64,000 nucleotides of DNA from JBCBKL01 sp963922565 (GTDB lineage Bacteria > Pseudomonadota > Alphaproteobacteria > Rhodobacterales > Rhodobacteraceae), in NCBI GenBank assembly GCA_963922565.1, contig CAWUIQ010000002.1:1-64000 (forward strand). The letters run 5' to 3'. Positions within the stretch are counted from its first letter, which is position 1. Each line of letters opens with the position of its first letter. A program made the translations under genes and the position numbers. Below are positions 33,960-42,596 of the stretch, one piece after another. The notes under the pieces are model-generated. The model saw nothing but the letters and a program-made list of their open reading frames with translations, was not told the origin of the DNA and searched no databases.

Positions 33960-35483
33960 GTGGGACAGATCGGCCAGACCAATATGGTCCGCGGCTTCGG
34001 CCGCATTTTCGGTGTGATTGTAACCAGCGCGCTGGTGGCAGCCTGCGATATCCAACCAGAGCCGTTGAGTGACCAGGAACTGCTTTCGATTGCGCAAGGC
34101 CGTCTTGCCGATGTCGTGTCGCCCGATCAGGAGCCTGTTACCGGGACGATAAGCCTCTATGAGGCCATGGCGCGGGCCATCAAGTACAACCTCGACCGAC
34201 AAGTCGAGTTGAAAGAAGAGGCCCTGCGCAGCCGGGAATTGCGCCTTGCAGATTACGATATGCTGCCAGACTTGGTGGCGAGCGCGGAATACACGAGCCG
34301 AAACAACGACCCCGGCTCGCGCAGCGTGAACCTTGAAACCGGAACGGTTTCGACGACGGCGACCAGATCGACTGAGCGCGATGAATTTGACGGTGACCTT
34401 ACCCTGACGTGGGACGTGCTGGATTTTGGCATCTCGTACAATCGGTCCCAGCAGCGCGCAGACGATGTTCTGATCGCGCTGGAGCAACGGCGTGCCGCGA
34501 CGAACCGGGTGATCGAGGATACGCGCTCGGCCTATTGGCGCGTTGTCAGCGCTCAGCGACTGCTTCACCGGGTCCGCGACCTGAAGGCACAAGGCGAGCG
34601 CGCCCTCAGAAGGTCGGACCGCCTTGTCGCATCCGAAGAAGCCAACCCCCGCCAGCAACTCGAGTTTCAACGAGATCTGTTGGAGGATCAGCAATCGCTT
34701 GAGCAATTGTCGCGTGACTTGTCCGTGGCGAAACGACAGCTTGCCGCCCTTATGAATTTGCCAATCGGTTCTGATTACCGGGTTGCGATGCCGACACGCG
34801 GCAGACACCGCTCACATCTTGAGATGGGCCGGGATGACATGATCCTGTCGGCCATGGTGAACCGGCCGGAGTTGCGTGAGATCACCTATCGCCAGCGCCG
34901 GAACGAACAGGAGAACCCCATTGCGACGCTTGAGGCGATTCCGGGGCTTCAGGTTTTTGTCGGCACGAATTTCTCGGACAATGACCTGCTGGAGAACGAT
35001 GATTGGGTGACGACGGGGGCCCGCGTTTCGTGGAACCTTTTGCAGCTTGCCCGGCTGCCCGAACGGCGACGCAACATCGAAGCGGGCGGCGAGTTGCTCG
35101 ATGCCCGTGCGCTGGCTCTTACCCAAGCCGTCGCCACACAAGTGATGGTCAGCCGCGCGCGATACCAATCGCTGCACAAGGAATATCACGCGTCAGAAGC
35201 CTACTTGGGTGTCCAGCGGCGCATTACCCAGCAAGTTCAGCGTGAATTCGACGCGGGCACAGCCTCCGAGCAGGAACTGATGAACGAACGGTTCGAACTT
35301 CTTGTCGCCGAGCTTCGGACAGACGTGACGTTTGCCGATATGCAGAATGCGTTTGCCAACCTCTATGCCTCGATGGGCCTTGATAGCTATGATGGCCAGC
35401 TGAGGGGGGACGAGACGGTCAATGAGATGGCCGCGGTTCTCAAGAGCTGGTGGCAAGCTAGAGGCGACAGAACGATCAACTGA
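33960..35483 (+). CDS. TolC family outer membrane lipoprotein
   Basis: A 507-residue export duct. A signal sequence ending in a lipobox (LVAAC) predicts an acylated N-terminal Cys as in OprM/NodT-type proteins. The body has two TolC repeats with long Arg/Glu/Gln/Ala helices and a conserved LTLTWDVLDFGISYNRS segment. GTG at 33960 sits 5 bases after GGAGG and is the best-supported start; ATG 33984 is an alternative that still keeps the signal. This second TolC differs from the housekeeping one at 939 and pairs with the adaptor gene 22 bases downstream, so it is likely dedicated to the giant protein. Confidence 0.9.
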   Translation: MGQIGQTNMVRGFGRIFGVIVTSALVAACDIQPEPLSDQELLSIAQGRLADVVSPDQEPVTGTISLYEAMARAIKYNLDRQVELKEEALRSRELRLADYDMLPDLVASAEYTSRNNDPGSRSVNLETGTVSTTATRSTERDEFDGDLTLTWDVLDFGISYNRSQQRADDVLIALEQRRAATNRVIEDTRSAYWRVVSAQRLLHRVRDLKAQGERALRRSDRLVASEEANPRQQLEFQRDLLEDQQSLEQLSRDLSVAKRQLAALMNLPIGSDYRVAMPTRGRHRSHLEMGRDDMILSAMVNRPELREITYRQRRNEQENPIATLEAIPGLQVFVGTNFSDNDLLENDDWVTTGARVSWNLLQLARLPERRRNIEAGGELLDARALALTQAVATQVMVSRARYQSLHKEYHASEAYLGVQRRITQQVQREFDAGTASEQELMNERFELLVAELRTDVTFADMQNAFANLYASMGLDSYDGQLRGDETVNEMAAVLKSWWQARGDRTIN

Positions 35484-35505
35484 CCAAGATGAGCGGTTAG
35501 ACACC

Positions 35506-36252
35506 ATGCGCTTGTGTGCCGGTTCGTCCATGATTGCCGCGGTATGGCTTGCGATGGCGTCGCCCGTCGCCGCGCAACAAGGGGATTTGCAGGCTGATGG
35601 GCTGGTCGCATCGAGGGCGCAGATCGTCATATCCAGTCAGATAACGGCTCCGATCCTGAGCATGCCTGTTCGCGCCGGCCATGCCTTTGCTAAGGGCGAT
35701 CTGCTGGTAGAATTCGATTGCGCAGTGCTGGAGGCAGAACGCGACGCGCAAGTCGAGCGGCAGGCCGCGGCGGATCAGAACTTTGCCACAGTGTCCCGCC
35801 TCGGCCGCTCGGGTGCAGTGGCCAAAGGTGAAGTGATTGTTGCCGAAAGCGAAGCCAAGATTGCAGCGGCCGATTTGCGTGCCATCCAGGCTCAGCTTCG
35901 CGGATGCAGGATATACGCGCCCTTCGACGGGCATGTCGTCGAAACCTTTGCCTCGACTTTCGAGAATGTGGGTCAGACTCAGGAGGTCATCGAAATCGTC
36001 GACAGTGGCGGCCTCGAGGTCGAACTGATTGTGCCCTCAAACTGGTTGAAATGGATGAGGGTCGGGACAGAGTTCGAATTCGAGGTCTTCGAGACTGGTG
36101 AGGCACACAAAGCTGTCGTGGAAACTATCGGCGCCGTTGTCGATCCGGTCAGCCGCACGGTAGAGATTTTCGCGTCATTCTCCGGGACACCGGAAGACGT
36201 TTTACCCGGGATGACTGGTGTCGCATCTTTTCGGAACCAAAGCGGCCAATAG
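35506..36252 (+). CDS. Periplasmic HlyD/RND-type adaptor
   Basis: A 248-residue secreted adaptor. The start at 35506 gives a clear Sec signal (MRLCAGSSMIAAVWLAMASP, cleavage near VAA-QQG). The mature part has a biotinyl-lipoyl domain split around a short helical hairpin (AEAKIAAADLRAIQAQ), then a beta-barrel and a membrane-proximal end. It lacks a membrane helix, unlike the two adaptors at 30165 and 31530. It overlaps nothing and lies 22 bases after the TolC gene. Three adaptor modules in one locus suggest a layered inner-membrane to outer-membrane bridge. Confidence 0.88.
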   Translation: MRLCAGSSMIAAVWLAMASPVAAQQGDLQADGLVASRAQIVISSQITAPILSMPVRAGHAFAKGDLLVEFDCAVLEAERDAQVERQAAADQNFATVSRLGRSGAVAKGEVIVAESEAKIAAADLRAIQAQLRGCRIYAPFDGHVVETFASTFENVGQTQEVIEIVDSGGLEVELIVPSNWLKWMRVGTEFEFEVFETGEAHKAVVETIGAVVDPVSRTVEIFASFSGTPEDVLPGMTGVASFRNQSGQ

Positions 36253-36305
36253 CGCGAGCATGGATGGCAAATGACCCTCTGCTCGGGAGAGGCCGTTCAG
36301 AGTGA

Positions 36306-36734
36306 TCAGTTATCGCAATAACTGCATGAACTGGGATGAACGTCGGTGATCGACGTTTCGCTCAACCGTTTGACAAGGCTCTCTTCAATTTCTTGGAGGA
36401 CTTCAGCCACGCGTGTTTGAAGCCCTGCTTCGACGCTGCACTGCGGCGGTCCGGCGTCGTCGCTGGCCCCGGAAACGAACCGCTCGTCCAGGGCAAGATA
36501 AACGTCTGCGAGCGTGATGTCTTTGGCTGGCTTTGCCAGTCGCCAACCACCCGAATGGCCCTTTTCTGATGAAAGAAGGCCCGCTTGGCGGAGCTTCCCA
36601 AGCACCCGTCGCACGACCACCGGGTTCGTGCCAGCGTGATCGGCAATATCTGCGGAGGTTCGCACGCGATCTGGATCTCCCGCCATATGGCTGAGCGTGT
36701 GCAAAGCGAGAGACAGGCGGCTATTACGCTTCAT
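36306..36734 (-). CDS. Rrf2 family transcriptional regulator
   Basis: A 142-residue winged-helix regulator. The N-terminal half carries the Rrf2 helix-turn-helix (ADIADHAGTNPVVVRRVLGKLRQAGLL) and the GGWRLAKPAKDITLADVY wing. Cys residues at PPQC and in the C-terminal SSCSYC are candidate metal, Fe-S or redox ligands. It is divergent from the zinc-GTPase gene across 104 bases and probably regulates it. A GTAACA/TGTTGC imperfect inverted repeat at about 36765-36781 between them is a candidate operator. Confidence 0.88.
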   Translation of the reverse strand: MKRNSRLSLALHTLSHMAGDPDRVRTSADIADHAGTNPVVVRRVLGKLRQAGLLSSEKGHSGGWRLAKPAKDITLADVYLALDERFVSGASDDAGPPQCSVEAGLQTRVAEVLQEIEESLVKRLSETSITDVHPSSCSYCDN

Positions 36735-36838
36735 CTGCAGTTTTTCTCCAAGCTGGCATCATACGTAACAATTGCTGTTGCACTATTCTAGTAACTGCGT
36801 AGGTTGCGTGAAGCGCAGTTCGTTCATGGAGAGCAGTC

Positions 36839-38053
36839 ATGTCAGATACCCGACTTCCCGTCACGGTCCTTTCCGGATTTCTCGGTGCAGGGAAAACCAC
36901 ATTGCTGAACCGCGTGCTCAACAACCGCGAGGGGCGGCGGGTCGCCGTGATCGTTAATGACATGTCCGAGGTCAATATCGACGCAGACCTCGTACGTGCC
37001 GATACAGAGCTCAGCCGCACGGACGAGACCCTTGTTGAGATGTCCAATGGATGTATTTGCTGCACTCTCCGTGATGATCTGTTGGACGAAGTGAGGCGCC
37101 TGGCGGGCGAGGGGCGGTTCGACTACCTGCTTATCGAGAGCACGGGAATCTCCGAGCCGCTGCCTGTTGCGGCCACCTTCGATTTTCGGGATGAGTTTGG
37201 CGACAGCCTGTCCGACGTTGCCCGGCTCGACACAATGGTCACGGTGGTTGATGCCGTGAACCTGCTGAAAGACTTCTCCAGCCATGACTTCCTCCGCGAC
37301 AGGGGGGAAGTCATGGGCGAGGAAGATGAGCGGACGCTCGTGCATCTGCTGACCGATCAAATGGAATTTGCCGATGTGGTGATCCTCAACAAGATCGCAG
37401 ATGCAACCCCCGGCCAGGTCGATGCCGCGCGCAAGATCATCCGCAGCCTGAATGCGGATGCCGAGATCATCGAGACCAACCATTCCGAAGTCGCGGCAGA
37501 GAAAATCCTCGACACTGGGCTCTTCGACTTTGACAAGGCCCATGAACACCCGATGTGGGCCAAGGAGCTTTACGGCTTTGCCGACCATGTACCTGAGACC
37601 GAGGAATATGGTGTAACCTCATACGTCTACCGGGCACGGCAGCCCTTTATCCCTGAGAAAATTCTTGCGGTTCTGAACGGCGACATGCCGGGTGTGATCC
37701 GGGCGAAAGGGCATTTCTGGATCGCAACACGTCCGGAATGGGTCGCGGAGTTTTCGCTTGCCGGAGCACTTTCGAGCGTCAAACCCATTGGTACCTGGTG
37801 GGCCTCTGTCCCACAGGAGCGCTGGCCCGACCACGCGTCTGCGCGCGAGTACATGCAGCAGCATTGGATGGAGCCGTGGGGCGACCGGCGGCAGGAGCTT
37901 GTCTTCATTGGTTCGGGCATCGACTGGACTGCACTCAAATCCCAGCTTGATGCCTGCCTCGTTCCATCTGTCCTGGCCGCGGGACCCGACGCATTGCCGC
38001 TGGACCTGCCGGATCCGTTTCCCGGCTGGCGTCGTGTTGAGGATGCCGCATGA
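36839..38053 (+). CDS. zigA: CobW/ZigA-type zinc metallochaperone GTPase
   Basis: A 404-residue P-loop GTPase of the COG0523 family. Walker A is GFLGAGKTT (residues 13-21). The metal-binding CxCC motif falls at residues 72-75 (CICC). Switch/Walker B lies in LLIESTGISEP, and the NKxD-like specificity region is VILNKIADA. A CobW C-terminal domain occupies about 270-395. Relatives ZigA/YciC deliver zinc to client enzymes during zinc limitation. Coupling to a DUF1826 gene by ATGA overlap is a recurrent pairing for this branch. No obvious Zur box precedes it; a divergent Rrf2 regulator does. Confidence 0.92.
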   Translation: MSDTRLPVTVLSGFLGAGKTTLLNRVLNNREGRRVAVIVNDMSEVNIDADLVRADTELSRTDETLVEMSNGCICCTLRDDLLDEVRRLAGEGRFDYLLIESTGISEPLPVAATFDFRDEFGDSLSDVARLDTMVTVVDAVNLLKDFSSHDFLRDRGEVMGEEDERTLVHLLTDQMEFADVVILNKIADATPGQVDAARKIIRSLNADAEIIETNHSEVAAEKILDTGLFDFDKAHEHPMWAKELYGFADHVPETEEYGVTSYVYRARQPFIPEKILAVLNGDMPGVIRAKGHFWIATRPEWVAEFSLAGALSSVKPIGTWWASVPQERWPDHASAREYMQQHWMEPWGDRRQELVFIGSGIDWTALKSQLDACLVPSVLAAGPDALPLDLPDPFPGWRRVEDAA

Positions 38054-38685
38054 ACATCGCAACACCGGTTTTTGCAGACCAGCCGGCTGGCGTCAGTGTG
38101 GTGCGCGATCCCAAAGACTTGCATAGCTTTCGCGATCAGGCCTGTGCGGCGGTGATCTGGGGCCGTGAAGTGCCATCGGACGTCATCGCATGGCTTGTCG
38201 CGTTGGATGACGAATTGTTGCCGAGCGGGCGGATGGTCGTGCGAGCCACCGATGTCAAAGAGACTGCTGGCCACCTGTGCAATGTTGCCGATATGCCCGA
38301 AGGCCGGCAGCGCGACTGGCTGATCGACGACATCACCATGCTGGCGCGACGCTTTGGTGCAATCATGCAAGCTGGCTGTGTTCGGCTTCGGCTGCAGGCT
38401 GTTACAACAAATGCTTGCCGCAAGTTCCACCTTGATGCGATCAACGGTCGCCTGGTTTGTACCTATCGCGGAACGGGCACCCAGTACGGAACGTCGGTGC
38501 GAGGAGAAGACCCCGAGCACATCTTCACTGCCCCAACCGGTGCTCCAATTCTGCTGCGGGGCTCCCTATGGCCGCCAAACCCATCGACAGGCCTTTTGCA
38601 CCGCTCACCCCCGATCGAGGGGACAGGTGAAACCCGTCTCGTCCTCGTTCTTGATCCGATCCTTGACCCAGAGGACATCGAGTGA
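38050..38685 (+). CDS. DUF1826 domain-containing protein
   Basis: A 211-residue soluble protein of the DUF1826 family. Conserved features include a KFHLDAINGRLVCTYRGTGT segment, in which FHxD could bind metal, and a GTQYG turn. The fold may resemble 2-oxoglutarate oxygenase-like barrels, which is inference. The ATG overlaps the stop of the zinc GTPase gene, so the two are translated together and the product may be a zinc client or partner. Its own stop overlaps the start of the next small gene. Confidence 0.85.
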   Translation: MNIATPVFADQPAGVSVVRDPKDLHSFRDQACAAVIWGREVPSDVIAWLVALDDELLPSGRMVVRATDVKETAGHLCNVADMPEGRQRDWLIDDITMLARRFGAIMQAGCVRLRLQAVTTNACRKFHLDAINGRLVCTYRGTGTQYGTSVRGEDPEHIFTAPTGAPILLRGSLWPPNPSTGLLHRSPPIEGTGETRLVLVLDPILDPEDIE

Positions 38686-38954
38686 GCGGAAATCTTGGGC
38701 AAAGCAGCCTACGGCGCAAGAGGCGCTCCGGTGATCCAATGGATGCCTTTGACGGCCTGCCTGCGCCGGTGCGGCAGTGGGTCGCTCAAGCGGCCCTACC
38801 GTGGTCCCCGGCCTCAGTGCGCCGCATTTGGTCCAAATCGCGGGCTAGGGGGCTGTCCGCGGAAGAGGCGCTCTTGTCGCTCAACGACGCTGAGGCCAAG
38901 ACGCTGGCACGTGATCGGCAGTCCACAGCTTTCAAACTCGGGTCCAAGGCCTGA
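38682..38954 (+). CDS. DUF6525-like small protein
   Basis: A 90-residue basic protein, starting GTG at 38682 with a 4-base overlap of the DUF1826 stop. The sequence has a SLRRKRRSGDPMDAFDGLP N-terminus and a tryptophan-rich middle (RQWVAQAALPWSPASVRRIW). It resembles short roseobacter proteins annotated DUF6525, function unknown. The basic N-terminus may contact nucleic acid. It is part of the Rrf2-regulated zinc operon by position. About 300 bases of non-coding sequence follow, in which I see no gene or RNA. Confidence 0.68.
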   Translation: MSGNLGQSSLRRKRRSGDPMDAFDGLPAPVRQWVAQAALPWSPASVRRIWSKSRARGLSAEEALLSLNDAEAKTLARDRQSTAFKLGSKA

Positions 38955-39253
38955 GGGATATGCTCGTGTTCTGACCTCCGGAGTTCTGGCTCTCCCGCGC
39001 AGCCACAAAACTCCATGAGTATCGTACTGAATGCTGTCATCTTTGCGCGTCAATCAGGGGACTGACGCTTTGCGAAGGCAGCGCCAAAGCAAAGCGGAAG
39101 ACAACGGGGGACCAAGATATGCCCTCAACCGCGCGCCGCAGTGGGGAGGTCGCATTGTCTCTGAAGATACCGGCGCGCCCGTTTGGAGCCGCGTTTGGTC
39201 CGCCATGATCGTACTTGGTTTGCAAAACCTGCAAGATATCGTAGTTCTCCACT

Positions 39254-39823
39254 ATGACGGAAAGTGTTGACTCCATATTGAATGCTCTGCCTCGGCGCCT
39301 GAAAGAGGCTCGCAAGGCTCAAGGTTTGTCTCTGGACGCGGTTGCCAATCTTAGCGGTGTGTCTCGGTCGATGGTCAGCCAGATTGAACGCCACGAAAGC
39401 AGCCCCACGATCGCCACACTTTGGAACCTTACAAGGGCCTTAAACGTGGACTTTGCCGGGCTGATGGACCACGGTTCGCAAGGTGACAAAATCGACATAC
39501 TGCGCGCCAACGAGGTCCCGACCATCGAGAATATGGGGCAGGGCTGCCGTATCGCGATCCTTTCTCCGCCGGAAGACGCGGGTGAACACGAAGTGTATGA
39601 CATCCACTTTCAAGAGGGCGGCTTGCTCAGCAGTCAGCCACACGCTCGCGGCGTCGCCGAGCAGCTCACCGTTCTGGAGGGCGCGGTGCGGGTGACATCG
39701 GCCAGTGCAAGCTCTGATCTGTCGACTGGTGACACGGCGCGCTATGCGGCGGATGTTACGCATGAGATCGCGGCGGTGCAGGGGCCTGCGCGGGTGTTTC
39801 TGATCGTGAAGCTCCAGAAGTAA
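39254..39823 (+). CDS. XRE-cupin transcriptional regulator
   Basis: A 189-residue regulator. The N-terminal Cro/CI helix-turn-helix (about residues 12-65) includes LSLDAVANLSGVSRSMVSQIE. A C-terminal cupin_2 barrel (about 110-185) probably binds a small effector. It lies directly upstream of kbl-tdh in the same direction, and a TCCGCTATAGCGGA palindrome lies 17 bases past its stop. It is therefore the likely local regulator of threonine catabolism, perhaps sensing threonine or glycine. That effector is inference. Confidence 0.9.
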   Translation: MTESVDSILNALPRRLKEARKAQGLSLDAVANLSGVSRSMVSQIERHESSPTIATLWNLTRALNVDFAGLMDHGSQGDKIDILRANEVPTIENMGQGCRIAILSPPEDAGEHEVYDIHFQEGGLLSSQPHARGVAEQLTVLEGAVRVTSASASSDLSTGDTARYAADVTHEIAAVQGPARVFLIVKLQK

Positions 39824-39840
39824 TGCCAGGATAGATAGTT

Positions 39841-39854
39841 TCCGCTATAGCGGA
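39841..39854. promoter_or_regulatory. Palindrome TCCGCTATAGCGGA upstream of kbl
   Basis: A perfect 14-bp palindrome, 60 bases before the kbl start. A degenerate repeat of the same half-sites (GCGGA at 39865-39869 and TCCGT at 39876-39880) follows within 30 bases. This is the likely operator of the adjacent XRE-cupin regulator. Confidence 0.65.
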
Positions 39855-39913
39855 TAACATTATTGCGGAATTCTGTCCGTTATGACAGATATTGGGTGAG
39901 AAGGAGAATCTTC

Positions 39914-41101
39914 GTGCCCAATCCGTTCCTTGCCGATGTTACCGACACCCTCGCGCAGATCGAACGCGAAGGCCTCTATAAACGCGAGCGTCTGATCACC
40001 TCTGAGCAGGCCGGGACGGTCACAGTTGGTGAGCGAGAGGTGATCAACCTCTGTGCCAATAACTACCTTGGCCTCGCGAACCATCGCGCCTTGGTTGACG
40101 CGGCCAAGGGGGCGATGGACAGGCACGGCTACGGTATGGCCAGTGTTCGGTTCATCTGCGGCACCCAAGACCTGCACCGCGATCTGGAAACGCGCCTCGC
40201 GCGTTTTCTGGGCAAGGATGACGCCATCCTGTTCGCCGCCTGTTTCGATGCCAACGGCGGACTGTTCGAGCCGCTTTTGGGGCCTGAAGACGCGATAGTC
40301 TCGGACAGTCTGAACCACGCATCGATCATCGATGGCATTCGCCTCTGCAAGGCAAAGCGATATCGCTACGCCAACAACGACATGAATGATCTGGAAGAGA
40401 ATTTGAAACGCGCCCGCAACGAGGGCGCGCGGCACATTATGATCGCCACAGACGGCGTGTTTTCCATGGATGGCTATCTGGCCAACCTGCCCGAGATTAC
40501 GCGTCTGGCCAAGAAACATGACGCGGTGGTCATGGTCGATGACTGTCATGCGACCGGCTTTATGGGGCCGAATGGTGCGGGCACGCCGGATCACTTTGGC
40601 GTCGATGTCGATATTCTGACAGGGACTTTGGGCAAGGCGCTTGGTGGCGCGATTGGCGGCTACATCGCCGGACCGCAACCGGTGATCGACCTGCTGCGTC
40701 AACGGGCGCGCCCCTATCTCTTTTCCAATTCTCTGCCGCCGGCAGTGGTGGCCGCCGGGATCGAGGCAATCAAGCTCGTCGAGAACGGTGCAGATTTGCG
40801 CGCGCGGCTCTTTGAAAACGCGGCCTACTGGCGTGCTGGGTTGGAGCGGTTGGGCTTTGACCTCTTGCCCGGAGAACATCCCATCGTTCCCGTGATGCTG
40901 GGCGAGGCACAACTTGCGCAGGATATGGCATCCAAATTGTTCGACAATGGCGTCTACGTCTCCGGCTTCTTCTTTCCTGTCGTCCCCCGTGGCCAGGCCC
41001 GCATCCGCACGCAGATGAATGCGGCTTTGACAACGAAAGAGCTCGACCGCGCATTGGCGGCTTTTGAGAGGGTTGGCCGTGACTTGGCGGTGATCCCATG
41101 A
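39914..41101 (+). CDS. kbl: Glycine C-acetyltransferase (2-amino-3-ketobutyrate CoA ligase)
   Basis: A 395-residue PLP enzyme of the alpha-oxoamine synthase family. It converts 2-amino-3-oxobutanoate and CoA to glycine and acetyl-CoA. The PLP lysine is in GTLGKALGG; the cofactor-binding DDCHATGFMG and substrate motif NNYLGLANH are intact. GTG at 39914 is preceded by AAGGAG at 7 bases, so it is the best start; the frame opens earlier at 39863 without a ribosome site. It overlaps the tdh frame at ATGA, and the pair forms the standard threonine-to-glycine route. Confidence 0.95.
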   Translation: MPNPFLADVTDTLAQIEREGLYKRERLITSEQAGTVTVGEREVINLCANNYLGLANHRALVDAAKGAMDRHGYGMASVRFICGTQDLHRDLETRLARFLGKDDAILFAACFDANGGLFEPLLGPEDAIVSDSLNHASIIDGIRLCKAKRYRYANNDMNDLEENLKRARNEGARHIMIATDGVFSMDGYLANLPEITRLAKKHDAVVMVDDCHATGFMGPNGAGTPDHFGVDVDILTGTLGKALGGAIGGYIAGPQPVIDLLRQRARPYLFSNSLPPAVVAAGIEAIKLVENGADLRARLFENAAYWRAGLERLGFDLLPGEHPIVPVMLGEAQLAQDMASKLFDNGVYVSGFFFPVVPRGQARIRTQMNAALTTKELDRALAAFERVGRDLAVIP

Positions 41102-41112
41102 GGGCCAACACC

Positions 41113-42150
41113 ATGACCGCGCTCGCCAAGACGAGGCCGGAAGAAGGGCTTTGGCAGATCGAAGCGCCGGTGCCAGAAATCGGACCGGACGACGTGCTGA
41201 TCCGTATCAATGCCACCGGCATTTGCGGGACCGACATCCACATCTGGAACTGGGACGACTGGGCCGCGTCAACGGTGCCGCTGCCCATGATCACGGGGCA
41301 TGAATTCGCAGGCGAGATTGTCGAGATCGGCCGCAATGTCAGCGGCCTCTCTCTTGGTCAGCGATGTTCGGGCGAAGGGCACCTGATCGGCAGTGAAAGC
41401 CGTCAGTCGCGCGCAGGCAAGTTTCACCTTGATCCCGGCACCCGCGGGATCGGTGTCAATGAACAAGGCGCCTTCGCACAGTATCTCAAACTGCCTGCTT
41501 TCAATGTGGTGCCATTGCCGGATGACATCCCGGACGAGATTGGCGCGATCCTCGATCCCTTGGGGAACGCAGTCCACACCGCTCTGAGTTTTGATCTGCT
41601 GGGCGAGGATATTCTGATTACAGGGGCCGGCCCCATCGGCATCATGGCTGCAGCGGTCGCCCGCCACGCCGGCGCGCGTCATGTGGTGCTGACGGATGTG
41701 AGCGGCTATCGGCTCAAACTTGCGGAAACGGTGGTTCCAACGGTTCGCACGGTGGACGTCGGTAAGGAAGACCTGAACGACGTCATCCAGGAATTGGGCC
41801 TGAAGCAAGGTTTCGATGTCGGCCTCGAGATGTCCGGCAACCAGGCGGCACTCGATCAGATGGTCGAGGCATTGGTCATGGGCGGAAGGATCGCGCTGCT
41901 TGGTATCCCGCCCGGCCAGTCCCCCGTCGATTGGAGCCGCATTGTCTTCAAGGCCATCACAATCAAGGGCGTCTATGGTCGCGAGATGTTCGAGACCTGG
42001 TACAAGATGATCGCCATGCTGCAAAACGGGCTTGATGTCAGTCGTATCATCACCCACCGGTTTGACGTCTCTGACTATGCAAAGGGTTTTGCCGAGATGA
42101 AGTCGGGCCAGTCCGGCAAGGTCGTGTTGAATTGGCGCGGGATCAGCTAG
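41113..42150 (+). CDS. tdh: L-threonine 3-dehydrogenase lacking structural zinc cysteines
   Basis: A 345-residue medium-chain dehydrogenase oxidising L-threonine to 2-amino-3-oxobutanoate with NAD. The catalytic zinc ligands Cys38 and His63-Glu64 are present, as is the Rossmann GAGPIGIMAAAVA. The four cysteines that bind structural zinc in E. coli Tdh (93, 96, 99, 107) are replaced by Gly93, Ser96, Ser99 and Asp107, within an otherwise collinear region. ATG 41113 matches the family start; ATG 41098 overlapping the kbl stop is possible. Function is secure from the kbl pairing and overall similarity. Confidence 0.94.
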   Translation: MTALAKTRPEEGLWQIEAPVPEIGPDDVLIRINATGICGTDIHIWNWDDWAASTVPLPMITGHEFAGEIVEIGRNVSGLSLGQRCSGEGHLIGSESRQSRAGKFHLDPGTRGIGVNEQGAFAQYLKLPAFNVVPLPDDIPDEIGAILDPLGNAVHTALSFDLLGEDILITGAGPIGIMAAAVARHAGARHVVLTDVSGYRLKLAETVVPTVRTVDVGKEDLNDVIQELGLKQGFDVGLEMSGNQAALDQMVEALVMGGRIALLGIPPGQSPVDWSRIVFKAITIKGVYGREMFETWYKMIAMLQNGLDVSRIITHRFDVSDYAKGFAEMKSGQSGKVVLNWRGIS

Positions 42151-42407
42151 AAGCCGGTTTGGTATTACCCGTCCTGCGGACCTCTTCCTATGCCCCGGCA
42201 ATGCATCGGTGGCAGATGACTTTCGCGACAGTTCGTAGGAAAGCAAGAGGTGCGGAGCAAAGGCGTGTTGAGCTCTGCTCATTCCAGGATAGGTTGGCCG
42301 ACAACACCCTCCGCTTGCTCTGAAAGTGGTACGAAGCGCAGTTTCACCAAAACCGCAAAGTCAATGAATGGCATGGTTGCCTATCCAGCCACACGCAGGG
42401 GAATTGA

Positions 42408-42596
42408 GCTTTTGACCTCTGCGACGATCTGGCCAAGAAGTGCGCGAACGGCATCATTACAGCTCTTGCTGAAATCGACGGAGCATGGCAGGTCGAGGCG
42501 ATTGTCACCGGTGCGCTTGCCCCGAACATCGCGGCGCTTGCGAAACGTGCGCTGGCGGGCGGGTCGCTGGATGCGCGCTTTGCCGCGATGTTGTGA
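42408..42596 (+). pseudogene. Unrecognised C-terminal gene remnant
   Basis: In the 445-base stretch after tdh, one frame from 42408 to the TGA at 42594-42596 reads as an ordinary protein tail (FDLCDDLAKKCANGI to SLDARFAAML), with coding-like composition. A stop lies at 42405 and there is no start, so it looks like a truncated 3' end. I do not recognise the family. Its stop overlaps the ATG of the next gene. The rest of the gap (42151-42407) shows nothing identifiable. Confidence 0.4.

Noticed and set aside
33960..36252. RND efflux pump reading of the TolC and adaptor genes
   Set aside because: No RND inner-membrane pump is adjacent; two further adaptor modules and the giant protein precede them, favouring protein export.
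39824..39913. Glycine riboswitch before kbl
   Set aside because: The region is short and holds palindromic half-sites but none of the conserved glycine aptamer core.
42485..42595. Upstream extension of the SdrD-like gene (Cys-rich leader)
   Set aside because: The added residues are Cys/Arg-rich and out of frame with the coding-like tail at 42408-42596; ATG 42596 is the sensible start.
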